Assembly: GCA_050084985.1 (NCBI GenBank)
Contig: JBITNC010000001.1
Coordinates: 213,714,001-213,778,000 of the forward strand
Source of the DNA: Nageia nagi
Lineage: Eukaryota; Pinophyta
Direction: 5' to 3'
DNA length: 64,000 nt
The notes under the pieces were generated by a model. That model made no database searches. It had not been told where the DNA came from and saw nothing but the letters and a program-made list of their open reading frames with translations. Both the position numbers and the translations under genes were made by a program. This document shows, in pieces, positions 13,060-23,334 of the stretch. The stretch's first letter is position 1. Each line of letters begins with the position of its first letter.

Positions 13060-14240
13060 GGAATTTTGAGAACCTCCTCATCCAATGTAGATAATCTATA
13101 TGCACCTCTACCAAAGACCTCTATTATGATGTATGGACCAACCTAGTTTGGTTCAAACTTTCCTTTAAGCTCATATTTTGTTGTAGTGTTAGAAACATTC
13201 TCTTGGAGAACCATATCTCCAACCTCAAATGCTTTGGCCACCATTTTCTTTCCATAGGCCCTCTTTATTCTTTATGGATATGTTCTGAGATGCTCTAGTA
13301 CATTAATTCTTTTCTCATCTAATTCCTCTAGCTGATTTAATATTGCTACCCATTCTTGTGGTCCCTTCATGATATCTTTGAGTGTAATTCTCAAAGAAGG
13401 GATCTCAATTTCAATTGGAATGACTATTTCATCACCATACATAAGAGAGTATGGAGTAAAACCTCTTTCTATTCTTTCAATTGTTTTATATGCCAATAAG
13501 GAATGCTAATCTCTACCACTCTTTTTGATAGTTTTGACCAATATCTTCTTAATTGTTTTATTTGTTGCTTCAAATTGTCCATTCCTTTAGGGATAGTAAA
13601 TTGAAGAAAACCTCTATTCAACCTTCATCTTTTTACAAAATTCTCTAATATCTTTTCTTGTAAAATTTGCACCATTATCCATGACTAACTTTTGAGTTAT
13701 GCCAAATCTACAAATGATATATTCCTTGATGAAATTGATAACATGTTTTTGTATAGCTTTCTTAAAAGGAATTACCTCAACCCATTTAGTGTAGTATTCG
13801 ATGGCAACCAAGATAAACTTGTACCCCTCACTAGATGGAGGATTGATAACACCCATGAAATCTAAATCCCAAATTGATAAATGCCATGGTGATGTAACAT
13901 AGTTCAACTCTTGAGTAGGTGTTAATTCTAAGTGTGCATATTTTTGACATTGCTCACACTTATTGACATGTTCATAACAATCATGTTCCATGGTGGACCA
14001 CCAATAACCCATCCTAATCAACTTGCCATAAATTGATCTTCCATTGAAATAACCTCCACACACTCCTCCATGGGCATGCTCTAATGCTATTTAAATCTCC
14101 ACATCATGAAGAAATCTCAAAAGAATACCATTAAATGATATTTTATAAAGTATATCACTAATGATAACATATTTTGTAGCAAGCCTTTTTATTCTAATCT
14201 ATTCTCTCTTATCAAGTGTAGCATCAATAAAGCTATCCCT
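13060..14240 (-). pseudogene. Integrase remnant of element F
   Basis: On the minus strand it encodes an integrase of the same type as A. It has the zinc-binding region (CGGYF..., EHVNKCEQCQKYAH; about 13935-14063), the first catalytic Asp in WDLDFMGVI (about 13850-13880), the second in KLVMDNGANF (about 13665-13695), and a C-terminal part with SLMYGDEIVIPIEIEIPSL (about 13400-13460). The segment linking the second Asp to the catalytic Glu is broken near 13500-13610. The DNA-binding C-terminal tail is recognisable to about 13060. Confidence 0.75.
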
Positions 14241-15665
14241 TAAATATCTAAATATGTGTTGGTACTAAGGACTTACCTCATAACCAACCTTTGGAGCAAC
14301 ACATACCATTTTCAAGTCCTCCTCAACAATTGATAGATTTTGAAAGTTCTTGATATTGAAAGTAATCTCCCTACTTCCTATCTCAATTGGTATAAGTGAA
14401 GATGCACTTACCATTGCATCAGCCAACCTATTATTATTCCTTAAAATATTTTTTAAGTTATATTCTTCAAAGCAAGCAAGGAGTTTTGTAACAAGAAATT
14501 TATATGGAATGAGCTTTTCATCCTTTGTGTTATGGATCTCATTGACTTGATTCACTATCAACTATGAATCTCCATAAATTTGTAAATGTGTAATACCAAT
14601 CTCTATAGCTACTTTTAATCCTAATATGAGAGCTTCATATTCTACCATATTATTATTGCATTCAAATTATAGTTTGTATGACATGGGAAAAACATAATTT
14701 TGAGGTGATATCAATGCTATTATTACTCTTGAACCTTGCATACACTACGATCTATCAAAATACATTTTCCAACATGTTTACACCTCTAAAAGAGGAATAT
14801 CAATGTTCTTATTTTATTTAGAAGAAGGCCATAGATGGTCCTATTATACACATTCTATGGTTTCTACTAAACTGCATTCATCCTAAAATTCTTCTTTGAG
14901 TTCTGTACTATCTTCCATGGGAAACTTTGTAATAAAATCTATGATTGCCTACCCTTTAAATAATTTTTATTTCACAAAATTGAGGTTAAACTCCTAAAGT
15001 AGCATGATCCATTTTGCTAACCTTATATTGAGGCATGGTTTTGATGTTATATATCTTAATTGGTTTGCTTGAGTAAGTACATGTGTTGTGCTATTGATCA
15101 TATAATGCCTCAACCTCTCAATAGCAAATACTATACATTGACATAACTTTTCAATGGGTGTGTACATGGTTTCATATTCTTTTAATTTTCTACTAACAAA
15201 ATAGATTGTTCTCTCTTTACCATCTTCTTCTTTGTTTGCCAAAATTATCCCAAATGCATGTTTTATAGCTGAAATATAGAGCCAAAGAGGTTCTCCATGC
15301 CTATATGGAGTTAATACTGGTGGATGTAGCAAATACTCTCTTATTCTATCAAATGCTTCTTGACACTTAAAATCCTATTTAACATTAACTTCTTTCTTAA
15401 GTAAATAAGACATAGGAGCTATCTTATATATTAATTGACAAATAAATCTTTTTATAGCTTGAATCTTACCTTTAAGGCTTCTCAATTGCTTAAGATTTGT
15501 AGGAGGAGACATTTCTATGATGGCCTTAATTTTATTTAGATCCACTTCAAATCCTCTCCTATAGATAATATTCCCCAATATTTTTCCTAATAATAACCCA
15601 AATGCACATTTTTGATTCTTGATTCTTAACTTGTACTTCTACATCTTTCAAATACCACTTTTATA
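14241..15665 (-). pseudogene. Reverse transcriptase end, RNase H and second RNase H of element F
   Basis: On the minus strand, 15375-15665 is the end of reverse transcriptase: 'RRGFEVDLNKIKAI' and 'LKQLRSLKGKIQAI', the thumb and connection pattern of Tat elements. RNase H is at about 14994-15332 (HGEPLWLYISAIKHAFG, YFVSRKLKEYE). The extra Tat-type RNase H is at about 14265-14780, with 'NNRLADAMVSASSLIPI' near its end. Stops separate the pieces. The catalytic YVDD lies in the deleted part. Confidence 0.75.
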
Positions 15666-16065
15666 GGTCATCATTAGGGAAATGGACCCTAGAAGTGTTG
15701 ACCACAAAATATATCAAAAATATGAGTAATTATCATCAATGACCTCTTGGTAGATGGTTATGGACCCTAGAACTCTTTCTTTTGTAGGTCATCATTGGAG
15801 CTCATGGAGCACATCAACATCAACTAGGGGCAACATGGTGGATGTCATATTTGGGGGTTTTCTTAAACTCATACCTTTTATCGATATGTTGTTCATCTTT
15901 CTTATATATTTATCATAGTTTAGTATCAAAATAGATTGATTAGTGTTGGTATTATGCTTGTTAATACTTATCAACATTTGATTGCTATGAAATCTTGATT
16001 GTACTTTGAATAAAAAATCTCAATGCACCTAGTGATTTTCAATTTATCATCCAAAGTGGGGCATC
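15666..16065 (+). other. 3' untranslated region of element E, ending in its purine tract
   Basis: This plus-strand sequence matches the reverse of F's 3' untranslated region: 'tggaccctagaactctttct' at about 15762-15781 against the reverse of about 12425-12445. It ends in the polypurine tract 'aaagtggggcatc' (16053-16065) directly before the 3' LTR. A reading frame on the other strand (15792-15977) is not a gene. Confidence 0.75.
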
Positions 16066-16842
16066 TATTATCATCTAAAATTAATTTATGCATTTAATTT
16101 AATACATAAGAAAATATGTGCCCACACTTATACACATCTAGTTCAAGAATATTAATGTTATTTTGAATATGATCAATATATATTATCAACTTACTATATT
16201 CTTGTTTAAGTACATGTTAGCCTAAGGAGTAGGTCATATTATTATCTATATAAATAGGGATCTAATAGTAAGTCCACACTAAGGAGATACATGATCCCAT
16301 ATGTAGTCTTGATGATGGAAATATTTTAGGTGTCTTTTGACACCACCATTCAAGGTTAGGTTTGTGTACTTTCTTATGCAATCATCTTGATAATTATTAG
16401 CTTATATGAGTATCAAATTAAGGTCATCAATAGTCCATGTGGAGGCATAAAGTTAGTCCAAAATGGACTATAATCTAATGTAGACTATCAACACCCCTCT
16501 ATAGATCAAAATAGACCATTGATGATCCTTTTAAGCATGCAATAGACTACTTATGGCCCTCTTTTTGAATCATCTTGCTCCATGAATTTGAGTGTAAACT
16601 TCATTCGTTGTTGAGGCTTTGTCACTATCTTCCATTCATTCATATCACGTACATTCCATGAGGTAAGTACATAAATTTAATCATGTTTGGTAATGTCATT
16701 TTAATTCTAGTTATTCATTACATTCTATATCAACTTGTCTTGTTATAAATTATTATCCATTAGCTTAGAATTTAAAAGTATATCTTTTAGGATTGTAGAT
16801 ATTCATTTATTTGCATTCTTGAATACATTTTATTTGTAAACA
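16066..16842 (+). repeat. 3' LTR of element E
   Basis: It directly follows the polypurine tract. It begins TA (from TG) and ends CA at 16842, and aligns with the 5' LTR at 5412-6106. It contains 'tctatataaatagggatcta' (about 16244-16263), the shared TATA core. It is the longer and better preserved of the two LTRs. Confidence 0.85.
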
Positions 16843-17049
16843 CCCTTGAGCTAAGGGATATTTCTAGTCAAATTCCTTGCACCTCATAGGTTTCTTAGCC
16901 CATCAACTTGTACACATGTTAGATTCCTTGGTTCATGTTTTAACCATAATGGGTGTGCACTTTGTACCATGATTATTGAGATGATGATACATCAAGTTGC
17001 CTTCCACCTATTCTTATGCCACCATGATAGGCTACATTAGAATGCCCCC
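16843..17049 (-). pseudogene. 26S rRNA pseudogene, internal segment (piece 2)
   Basis: It lies between the 3' LTR of E and element H. On the minus strand it continues 26S. Landmarks on the plus strand are 'gctaagggat' (16851-16860), 'attccttgcacctcataggt' (about 16879-16898) and 'gtacacatgttagattcctt' (about 16910-16929), which match reverse-complemented conserved 26S sequence with transitions. Together with pieces 1 and 3 it rebuilds the order of the 26S 5' third. Confidence 0.85.
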
Positions 17050-18702
17050 TAATGAGTCTAGAAAATACCCCATTATTGACATAATATTATTATCTAATGG
17101 GTTCATTTAAAAGGATACTTTAAGTAAATAATAATATATATTGTATGCTTACTAGTCTAATTAGAGATAAATTGTCATATTATGTTATTTACTAATATTT
17201 TATGATTTATGTACTTTTATGTACTATGAGAGAAATAAAAGAGTTAAATATAAGAGTCTTTGACCAATGGTTTAAAGATATTCCATATCAACAATCCTCT
17301 TCTAGCTATGGAATCATAAGTTCACAATAGCTCTAGACACACTACTTTTAGCTCTAGATGAAACTCTATTCACTTCAAATACTATCAAAATAGATCTAGA
17401 TAACTTCTAGTTGACTAAATGATGTTATAATAGGGTATACAATATATCAATAGAAAGCTATTGAAATAAGCTTTCCATTGATGTATAGATCAAATACAAT
17501 GGAGCTACTATGAAAAAGATATGGCCCCTAAAAGTTGCTATCATGTGTATACTATAGGGTTGAAAATCAGAGTAACAACTAGATGCTCGAATAGAGACCA
17601 AACATATATATGTTATATATTTTTAAAAAACTCTTGAAAAAGGGTATCCAAAAATATAAATATATCATATATTTGGTACATCATGCAAATATTATAGCTA
17701 CTACAAATTTGCCCTAGCATTCAACACATAGAGTAAGAGATGATATCCTATTTTGAAGACAAAGCATTAAAGTAGACCCTATAGAGGTGGAGATTTATTA
17801 TTATTTATTGTACACAACCAAATTTAGAGTAGCCAAGATTGGAGAACAAACAATAGACTAGATCTAAAGATTCTCATCTTTGGGTGCCCAAGTTAGCACC
17901 ATATTTTTTATCTTTTAAATATGGATTGGATTTTAAGCATGGATAATTCATTTTATTTTTGTTGCATTGAGTCATTTTTAGCATAGTGTAGAAAGAATAA
18001 ATACCTCTCAAAGGAGAGACACATAGGGAGAGATATGCAAAAGAGAGAGATATGCAAAATGTAGAGATATGTAGAATATAGAATAGAGAGATAGAATATT
18101 ATGGGAGATTGAAACATTTTTAGCATCTATTTGTATGTAGTTGATTCATGAATAAGAGCTAATCATTTTTTGAACTTTTGAGTTTTCTTCAGGCACTTTT
18201 CTCGATGAAGTTGGGCCCCCTAAAACTAGTAGAGTTTCCCTTATATTTTTCTAGTAGTTATTTTTAGTAATAGTGTGTGAGTATAATTTTCCATTATGCA
18301 ATTCCTTTCTCATGATTTCCATTATCAAGGCCTTATTATAGTTGCTAGATTAGATTTTCTAATTCCTATAATTTCAATTTGTACAATTTCAATTCCTATA
18401 ATTTGTATTCTTGCAATTTCAATTATTGTAATTTCTATTCCTATAATTTCCAATTATGTAACTTTCAATCTTAGGTTTCAATTGCATACAACCTTAGGAT
18501 ACCACTTGGATTTGAAAAGTAATGAAGTAGTTAAATGTGGATTCCCAAAATTGGTGAGAGGAAATAAAAGCTATATTGAGTGTTGAAGCCCTAACTCTTT
18601 GAGCTAATTGGTCCCTTCATAGTAATATGTGAGAGGTTCACTAGAGGAGGGTTAGTGATAGACCTTGAAGTGGAAATTTGGGGGTCCATACTTGACTCAT
18701 CA
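17050..18702. mobile_element. Element H: probable solo LTR inserted in 26S rDNA
   Basis: A 1653-bp insertion separates two 26S pieces. It is flanked by CCCCC on both sides (17045-17049 and 18703-18707). Its ends are inverted relative to each other: 'taatgagtc' at the left and 'gactcatca' at the right, consistent with TG...CA termini where the first G became A. There is no coding similarity. It contains AT-rich and 'gagagatatgcaaa' repeats (about 18000-18100) and a run of 'cctataatttcaatt' repeats (about 18355-18470). A solo LTR of a larger retrotransposon is the simplest reading; a short non-autonomous element is possible. Confidence 0.6.
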
Positions 18703-19193
18703 CCCCCCAAGCTGAGTAGTGGTCTAGCTCTCACCATATTTCATCTAATTAGGGTGTATCACTAACCTTCATTTACTTCCATCCTAGAATTTTCAAGCAC
18801 TCTTTAACTCTCTTTATAAATTCCTTTTTATCTTTCCCTTATGGTGTTTCACTATCAATTTATCAACTTATTTAGCCTTGGAAAATATTTACCACCTAAT
18901 TTTGGTTGCATTCCCAAATAACCCAACTCATAAATAACATCTAATGATATGGTAAGGTCTAAGCTCAATGGGTATTTCACCCTATATAGTACCTCCTTCC
19001 AAGGGAAATGGGCCTGGTCTATCATTGAGGATACTTCTACATACTACAATTTGGATGATGCCATCATCCCATTTTCATGTTGGGATATTCTTGGTTTCCT
19101 TGTCATTATTAGGGGAATCCTTGTAAGTTTCATTTACTTCACTTATTAATATACTTAAGCCTAATGAGTGGTCTCTCTTAACTTAGGGAAGTA
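18703..19193 (-). pseudogene. 26S rRNA pseudogene, 5' end (piece 1)
   Basis: On the minus strand this is the start of 26S. Plus-strand landmarks read right to left are 'cttattaatatacttaag' (19142-19159), the universal site next to ITS2; 'attaggggaatccttgtaag' (19108-19127); 'acctccttccaagggaaatg' (18991-19010); 'ttagccttggaaaatattta' (18871-18890); and 'ttttcaagcactctttaact' (18791-18810). Differences from the conserved gene are nearly all transitions. The open frame at 18949-19149 is a by-product. Confidence 0.92.
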
Positions 19194-19390
19194 AAAGGTA
19201 TGAAAGATTAACTGCATGGAGCCATAACACCAATGAGCATGATAAATGTTAACCCCAAATGGATCCACCATTAGTTAGGCTAGAGGCACTAGATTAGCAT
19301 GCATATTTCAATCAATCACATCTCAAAGGATTTGGAAAACCATATTCTCTCTTCCCCTACATAATGGAAAGTAAAACATTAGGAAAAAAT
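19194..19390 (-). other. ITS2 of the decayed rDNA unit
   Basis: It is the interval between the 5.8S 3' end and the 26S 5' end, about 197 bp, the usual ITS2 size in plants. Its sequence is degenerate and was assigned by position only. Confidence 0.75.
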
Positions 19391-19548
19391 GCATCACCCA
19401 AGTAAATGTGCCCTTGATCAAGGCCTTAGGTATAACTTATATTCAAAGACTTGATGATTCATAGGATTCTATAATTCACACCAAATATTGTAATTTGCTA
19501 CATTCTTCATTAAGGTGAGAGCTAAGAATTCTATTTTTGAGTCATATT
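19391..19548 (-). pseudogene. 5.8S rRNA pseudogene
   Basis: It is about 158 bp, close to the usual plant length. Plus-strand landmarks are 'ttcaaagacttgatgattca' (19442-19461), 'aattcacaccaaatattgta' (19473-19492) and 'gctacattcttcat' (19497-19510), all reverse complements of near-invariant 5.8S motifs with C-to-T or G-to-A changes. Ends were placed by alignment to the conserved termini and may be off by a few bases. Confidence 0.92.
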
Positions 19549-21130
19549 TTATTGGTGGTTAATTTTTTGATGGATGATGAGCATGCTACCTATAGTGAGA
19601 TAAGAATACCTACCATATTTACCCTGATAAAATTATTGAAAGAACCTAATGTGAACCCATTAGGGGAGGGGAATTAGATACCATGATTCTCCTCATCCCC
19701 TAATGCTCTAAAGAGCCAATAGGGGTATGGATGCATAATCATTTATGATTGATACAACCTAACTTGTTGGCCTTAAGAACATTATTAATATCAAAAGGAG
19801 GTCCTTGGACCCCATCATCCCTTGGTCCCCTGGTGCTTTAGCCCATGGGGGAAAGGATTCATGATCATATAGGAATAGTAATACCTAATCTATGGGCCTT
19901 AATAATGTCTTAGGGGTTGGGGGTAGGTCCCCATAATTTCTTAATATGTTCCTCAATAAAGGATATTAAAGGCCTCAAAACCTCTCTTTAAGGAACCCTG
20001 ACCCATGATGAGAAAAAATGCTCACTTGATGAAAAGGATAAAGCCTTCATGGCCTACATAAGTCATATAAATATCTTGATATGGTATTAAGGCTACCCAT
20101 ATCTCTATGCTTGAGTGCTTAAAGAATATCCATGCCCATCAATTGAAGATCATTTAGCATTTGATGTAATGAAAAAGGATTAAAGAAGAGAGCTCAATCA
20201 TAAGGCCACATATAGATTAAATGAGTTGATCACATGAATTTTTACTAGCCTAGCATATCCTACAATGATCTTTCAAATGACATGGAGGACTAACATGGGG
20301 TAGGTTTTGATAACCTAGAATTAATCCCACCATTCAACATATTGCATTGCATGATCATAGGGGCCTAGCAATAGAAATTAAATGACCAACTCCCTTGATA
20401 AAGTTATACACATTGAATCTCAAATACTTATTAAGAGGAAATGACCTAATAGAAGTGACCTATTACATCATCAATACCTTAGGACCAAGGTGAGGCTCAA
20501 TGCCTTTCTACTATACATTAAATAATGGTTCTTCTAGAAGAGAGTTTCATATATTCAAGGTCACATAAAGTTAAGAAAAGTATGTGCAATTAAGAGTTAT
20601 CCTACATCATGTTCAATGTTCTATCCTTGAGGATCCCAAACCATTTCCCATTATGAGATCATTTCAAATATAATATGCTTTTAGCTACCCAAATTCCACC
20701 ATACATCACTTATTCCTTGATGGGTCAAGGAGTAGATAATATATCCTTGGATGAAAGTGCAAGGGAAGGTACTCTTTGTTATTAAAAATCAATCCATTTA
20801 ACCAATCATAGGGAGGGATGTAGTTGCACCATGTGAAGGTAAGGAGCTCCCCCTACCTTGATGGTAGGTATACATAACAAGGATACCCTTTTTAGTAGGA
20901 ATAGAATGCCCATATTGGAAAGAAGCAACACCCATGAATCTAGGAAGATCTTATCCCACCTAATGAATGTACATCCCACTATGAAGTTCAAAAGGGTTAA
21001 GAAGGATCATCCATTTTGATCCTCCTCATAATTGGACACCATGTAGGAGGGAATTTCTCTATGTATTGAATGGTGTAAAGTGGGACTTGAGGTGTTACCT
21101 CTCTTTCCTTAATATAAAATCTAATACTAG
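19549..21130 (-). other. Long ITS1 of the decayed rDNA unit
   Basis: This is the 1582-bp interval between the 18S 3' end and the 5.8S 5' end. It contains no transposon signature. It holds at least two diverged copies of a subrepeat about 130 bp apart ('cccctaatgc' at 19697 and 'cccctggtgc' at 19827, each followed by a 'ggcctta' block). Angiosperm ITS1 is a few hundred bases; a length above 1 kb with subrepeats is known from gymnosperms, especially Pinaceae. The open frame at 20806-20991 is incidental. Confidence 0.75.
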
Positions 21131-21248
21131 TAATGATCCTATATTGCAATTTCACCTATGGTAACCTTATTATAACTTCTCCTTCTTATAATTGATAAAT
21201 TTCAATGAACTTCTTGTAATATTATTACCATTAAAATACTTCACTAGA
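21131..21248 (-). pseudogene. 18S rRNA pseudogene, 3' end
   Basis: On the minus strand this is the last roughly 118 nt of 18S, ending at the 'taatgatcc' that corresponds to the terminal GGATCATTG. Plus-strand landmarks are 'cacctatggtaaccttatta' (21153-21172) and 'aacttctccttctt'. It is cut at 21249 by element A and resumes at 30104 or later; the CTAGA at 21244-21248 is repeated there. Confidence 0.92.
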
Positions 21249-22124
21249 TGTTAACACATAAAAATGATTTTATGTTTTTAAATCAATAAATTAATGAAAT
21301 ATGTTTGGCCTAACTATATGTCTTGAATGGATTAAAGTGATAATATCAATGTTTGGCTTGAATATGAATATTGCATGGTTTATCTTGGATATTGCATGGG
21401 TTATCTTGAATATTGCATGGTTTACCTTGAGTATTGCATGAATTATCTTGTTTATTGATGTATTTATCTTAAATCTTGTGAATTAACCTTATTTATGTGG
21501 ATGCACGCCGACCTATGGGCGGTATTACCTATATCTATATAAATAAGGGATCTAATAGTAAGTCCACAATAACAAGGATACACATGATCCCACGTATGGT
21601 CTTGTAAGTGGCTACCCCCTAAGGTATCTCTTGGTACTGCCTACAAGGCTATGGTTTGTGTGCTTCCTTGCATGAGCTCTCCTGACATCTGCGATCAATT
21701 CTGATATTATACTGCAATCTGAGATATCTATACTGAAGATCTAGACCTAACTGAGAGGTCAAAGCTATCAAAATAAGGCCATCGGTGCTCCTTTGTGAAC
21801 GGAAGAACACCACCGGCGCTCTTATACCACTGAAACGGACCGCCTGCGGTCCTCTTTTCACATCCTTGCAGGTCACAACATTGTGGAAAAGGCAGCTTAT
21901 CATCACTACATTGCCAATCTCAGCATCTTTCGTTGTCAGGTATGTTCCATGAGGTTAGTACATAAATCACAGTCTTGGTTGTTACATTTATACTTCTGAA
22001 TTGTTATATGTTGTTTATTGTTATCTAGAATAAATTGCTACCCGTAGCTAGAATACAGATAATATTGAGTTTGTAGATAGTTGCCTATTTACTTATTTGC
22101 ACTCTCAATTTTTATTTGTAAAAA
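21249..22124 (+). repeat. 5' LTR of element A
   Basis: It begins TGTTAACACATAAAA; the terminal CA of the partner LTR is AA here (22123-22124). It carries a TATA-like TATATAAATA at 21536-21545 followed by 'agggatctaatagtaagtcc', the conserved core of all Tat LTRs in this window and probably the promoter and transcript start. Three copies of the dispersed palindromic module lie at 21778-21795, 21807-21824 and 21837-21858. Confidence 0.95.
21536..21545 (+). promoter_or_regulatory. TATA box candidate in the 5' LTR of A
   Basis: The sequence is TATATAAATA. The same word sits at the same relative place in the 3' LTR (29515-29524), with close versions in B, D and E. Conservation against a strongly decayed background supports a promoter role for retrotransposon transcription; this is inferred, not shown. 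Confidence 0.55.
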
Positions 22125-22126
22125 TT

Positions 22127-22145
22127 TGGTGAACCCGACGTGAAC
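22127..22145 (+). other. Primer binding site of element A
   Basis: TGGTGAACCCGACGTGAAC starts two bases after the LTR end, the expected place and first bases (TGG pairs with tRNA CCA). B (40630-40648), E (about 6109) and the C/D family (reverse of about 51975-51993; decayed at about 55222) have variants of the same site, showing a shared priming tRNA. I could not assign the tRNA with confidence. Confidence 0.75.
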
Positions 22146-22215
22146 TACACATCATTACACTAAAACCCTAAAGGTTTTAGTTCAGATTAACATCTATTTT
22201 GTGAGTGTCTTAGTT

Positions 22216-23331
22216 ATGGAATAGCTCCAGTTATTCTTGCATAGTCTTTCAAAAAGGGATTTGGATGAATTATTGGTAGAAATCAGACATGATGATCTGG
22301 AGGGATCTGGAGGAATGCAACATAGCGCTGAGGGTGATAATAGTAATGTTCAGGCCATAATGGAAGGTATGCAGAGGCAGATAGATAGATTGACAAGGAG
22401 ATCAGCTCCGCCTAACGAGTCTTTCGAATTCGGTAGTCCTTTATGTGATGACATTTGTAGGCATATGCCACCAGCCAATTACATTAAGCCAAAATTTAGT
22501 AAGTTCAATGGTGGAGGAGATCTAAGGAGACATATACAAGGATTTAAGGATGAATGTGAACTCACAATTGGTACAGACCAAAGATTGCAGGCTAAATTCT
22601 TCCCCTAGAGCTTGGAAGGAGATGCACGAGAATGGTTCTATGGCTTACTTGAAGGGTCCATTACATCATTTGTAGAATTCAGTGATTTGTTTCTGGAGCA
22701 ATATAAGCATAACATCAAGAAGGAGGTTATGCTATCAGATTTATGTGCTATTAAACAGGACAGTGATGAGCAACTAGATAAATTCATTGTGAGGTTTAAA
22801 AAGACATGGCAGCAGGTAAAGACCAAGTTAACAGAAAAAGAGGTAAATAACATTTTTAAAGAAGCTGTTATATTGCCCCTACAATCACATGTTATTGATT
22901 ATACACATCTCACATTTTTTGATATGACATATAAATTGTTAGAGAAAGAAAAAGTCCTTGTGAAGCTAGGGCTTGTAAAGTATAGCAATGGTGATAAGGA
23001 TAAAGCAGAAGATAAGAGACCGTAATCATCAAAGAAGGAGAAAACTATTCATGTGGTTGAAAAGACAAATGTGATGAAAGAGAGGAAATTTGTGAAATTT
23101 CCCATACCACCGAGGTATATCTTAAAAGATCTTATGGCAAAAGGATTATTACAACCTTTACCAAAGCAGGAAGAAGATCCTACAGCAGAAAGACCTCCTT
23201 GGTATAGGGAAGATAGATATTGCGAATATCATCAGACTAAAGGCCATACTACAAATGGGTGTATAAGCCTTAGGGATAGGGTACAGAAACTCATAGAAGA
23301 GGGATTTTATGTGTGTCCAGCAAAAGTCTAG
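22216..23331 (+). CDS. gag: Element A gag region with zinc knuckle (stop-interrupted)
   Basis: This is the gag part of the element A polyprotein, the structural particle protein of the retrotransposon. ATG 22216 is homologous to the B and E starts. The frame has premature stops at 22222, 22606, 23023 and 23329, each a TAG or TAA where relatives have Gln or another codon one transition away. There is no frameshift. The core at about 22480-22960 has the retrotransposon gag pattern (GDPRRHIQGFKDE-like, then EGDAREWFYGL, then LDKFIVRFKKTW). A zinc-binding CEYHQTKGHTTNGC motif lies at 23221-23262. It is in frame with the following protease segment, so gag and pol form one frame, as in many Tat elements. 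Confidence 0.88.
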
Positions 23332-23334
23332 GAT

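Larger units (their letters stand above)
11344..15665 (-). mobile_element. Element F: minus-strand Tat-lineage element nested in E, 5' half deleted
   Basis: A minus-strand element starts at its 3' LTR (11344-12131). It runs through a 3' untranslated region (12132 to about 13060), integrase, second RNase H and RNase H into reverse transcriptase, and stops abruptly at about 15665. Its 5' LTR and gag are absent. Beyond the break the sequence is the plus-strand 3' untranslated region of E, which is itself homologous to F's own (about 12340-12480 reversed). One deletion can explain the loss of both F's 5' half and E's integrase end. Confidence 0.75.
5412..16842 (+). mobile_element. Element E: Tat-lineage Ty3/gypsy element inserted in 26S rDNA, with element F nested inside
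   Basis: It is bounded by a 5' LTR (5412-6106) and a 3' LTR (16066-16842) in the same orientation. The flanks read CCATT (5407-5411) and CCCTT (16843-16847), a probable 5-bp target duplication with one difference. The 26S reading continues across the insertion. The internal region has a primer site, gag, zinc knuckle, protease, reverse transcriptase, RNase H, second RNase H and the start of integrase (6200-11343). It is then interrupted by the minus-strand element F and resumes in its 3' untranslated region at about 15665. Stops are dense and CpG is rare, so it is old. Confidence 0.85.

Noticed and set aside
18949-19149. Open frame with a hydrophobic end
   Set aside because: It lies within 26S rRNA similarity on the opposite strand.
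21649-21906. Minus-strand frames in the A LTRs (also 29598-29912 and 48307-48555)
   Set aside because: They lie in LTR sequence and recur because the LTRs do. No domain is present, and they overlap the palindromic modules.
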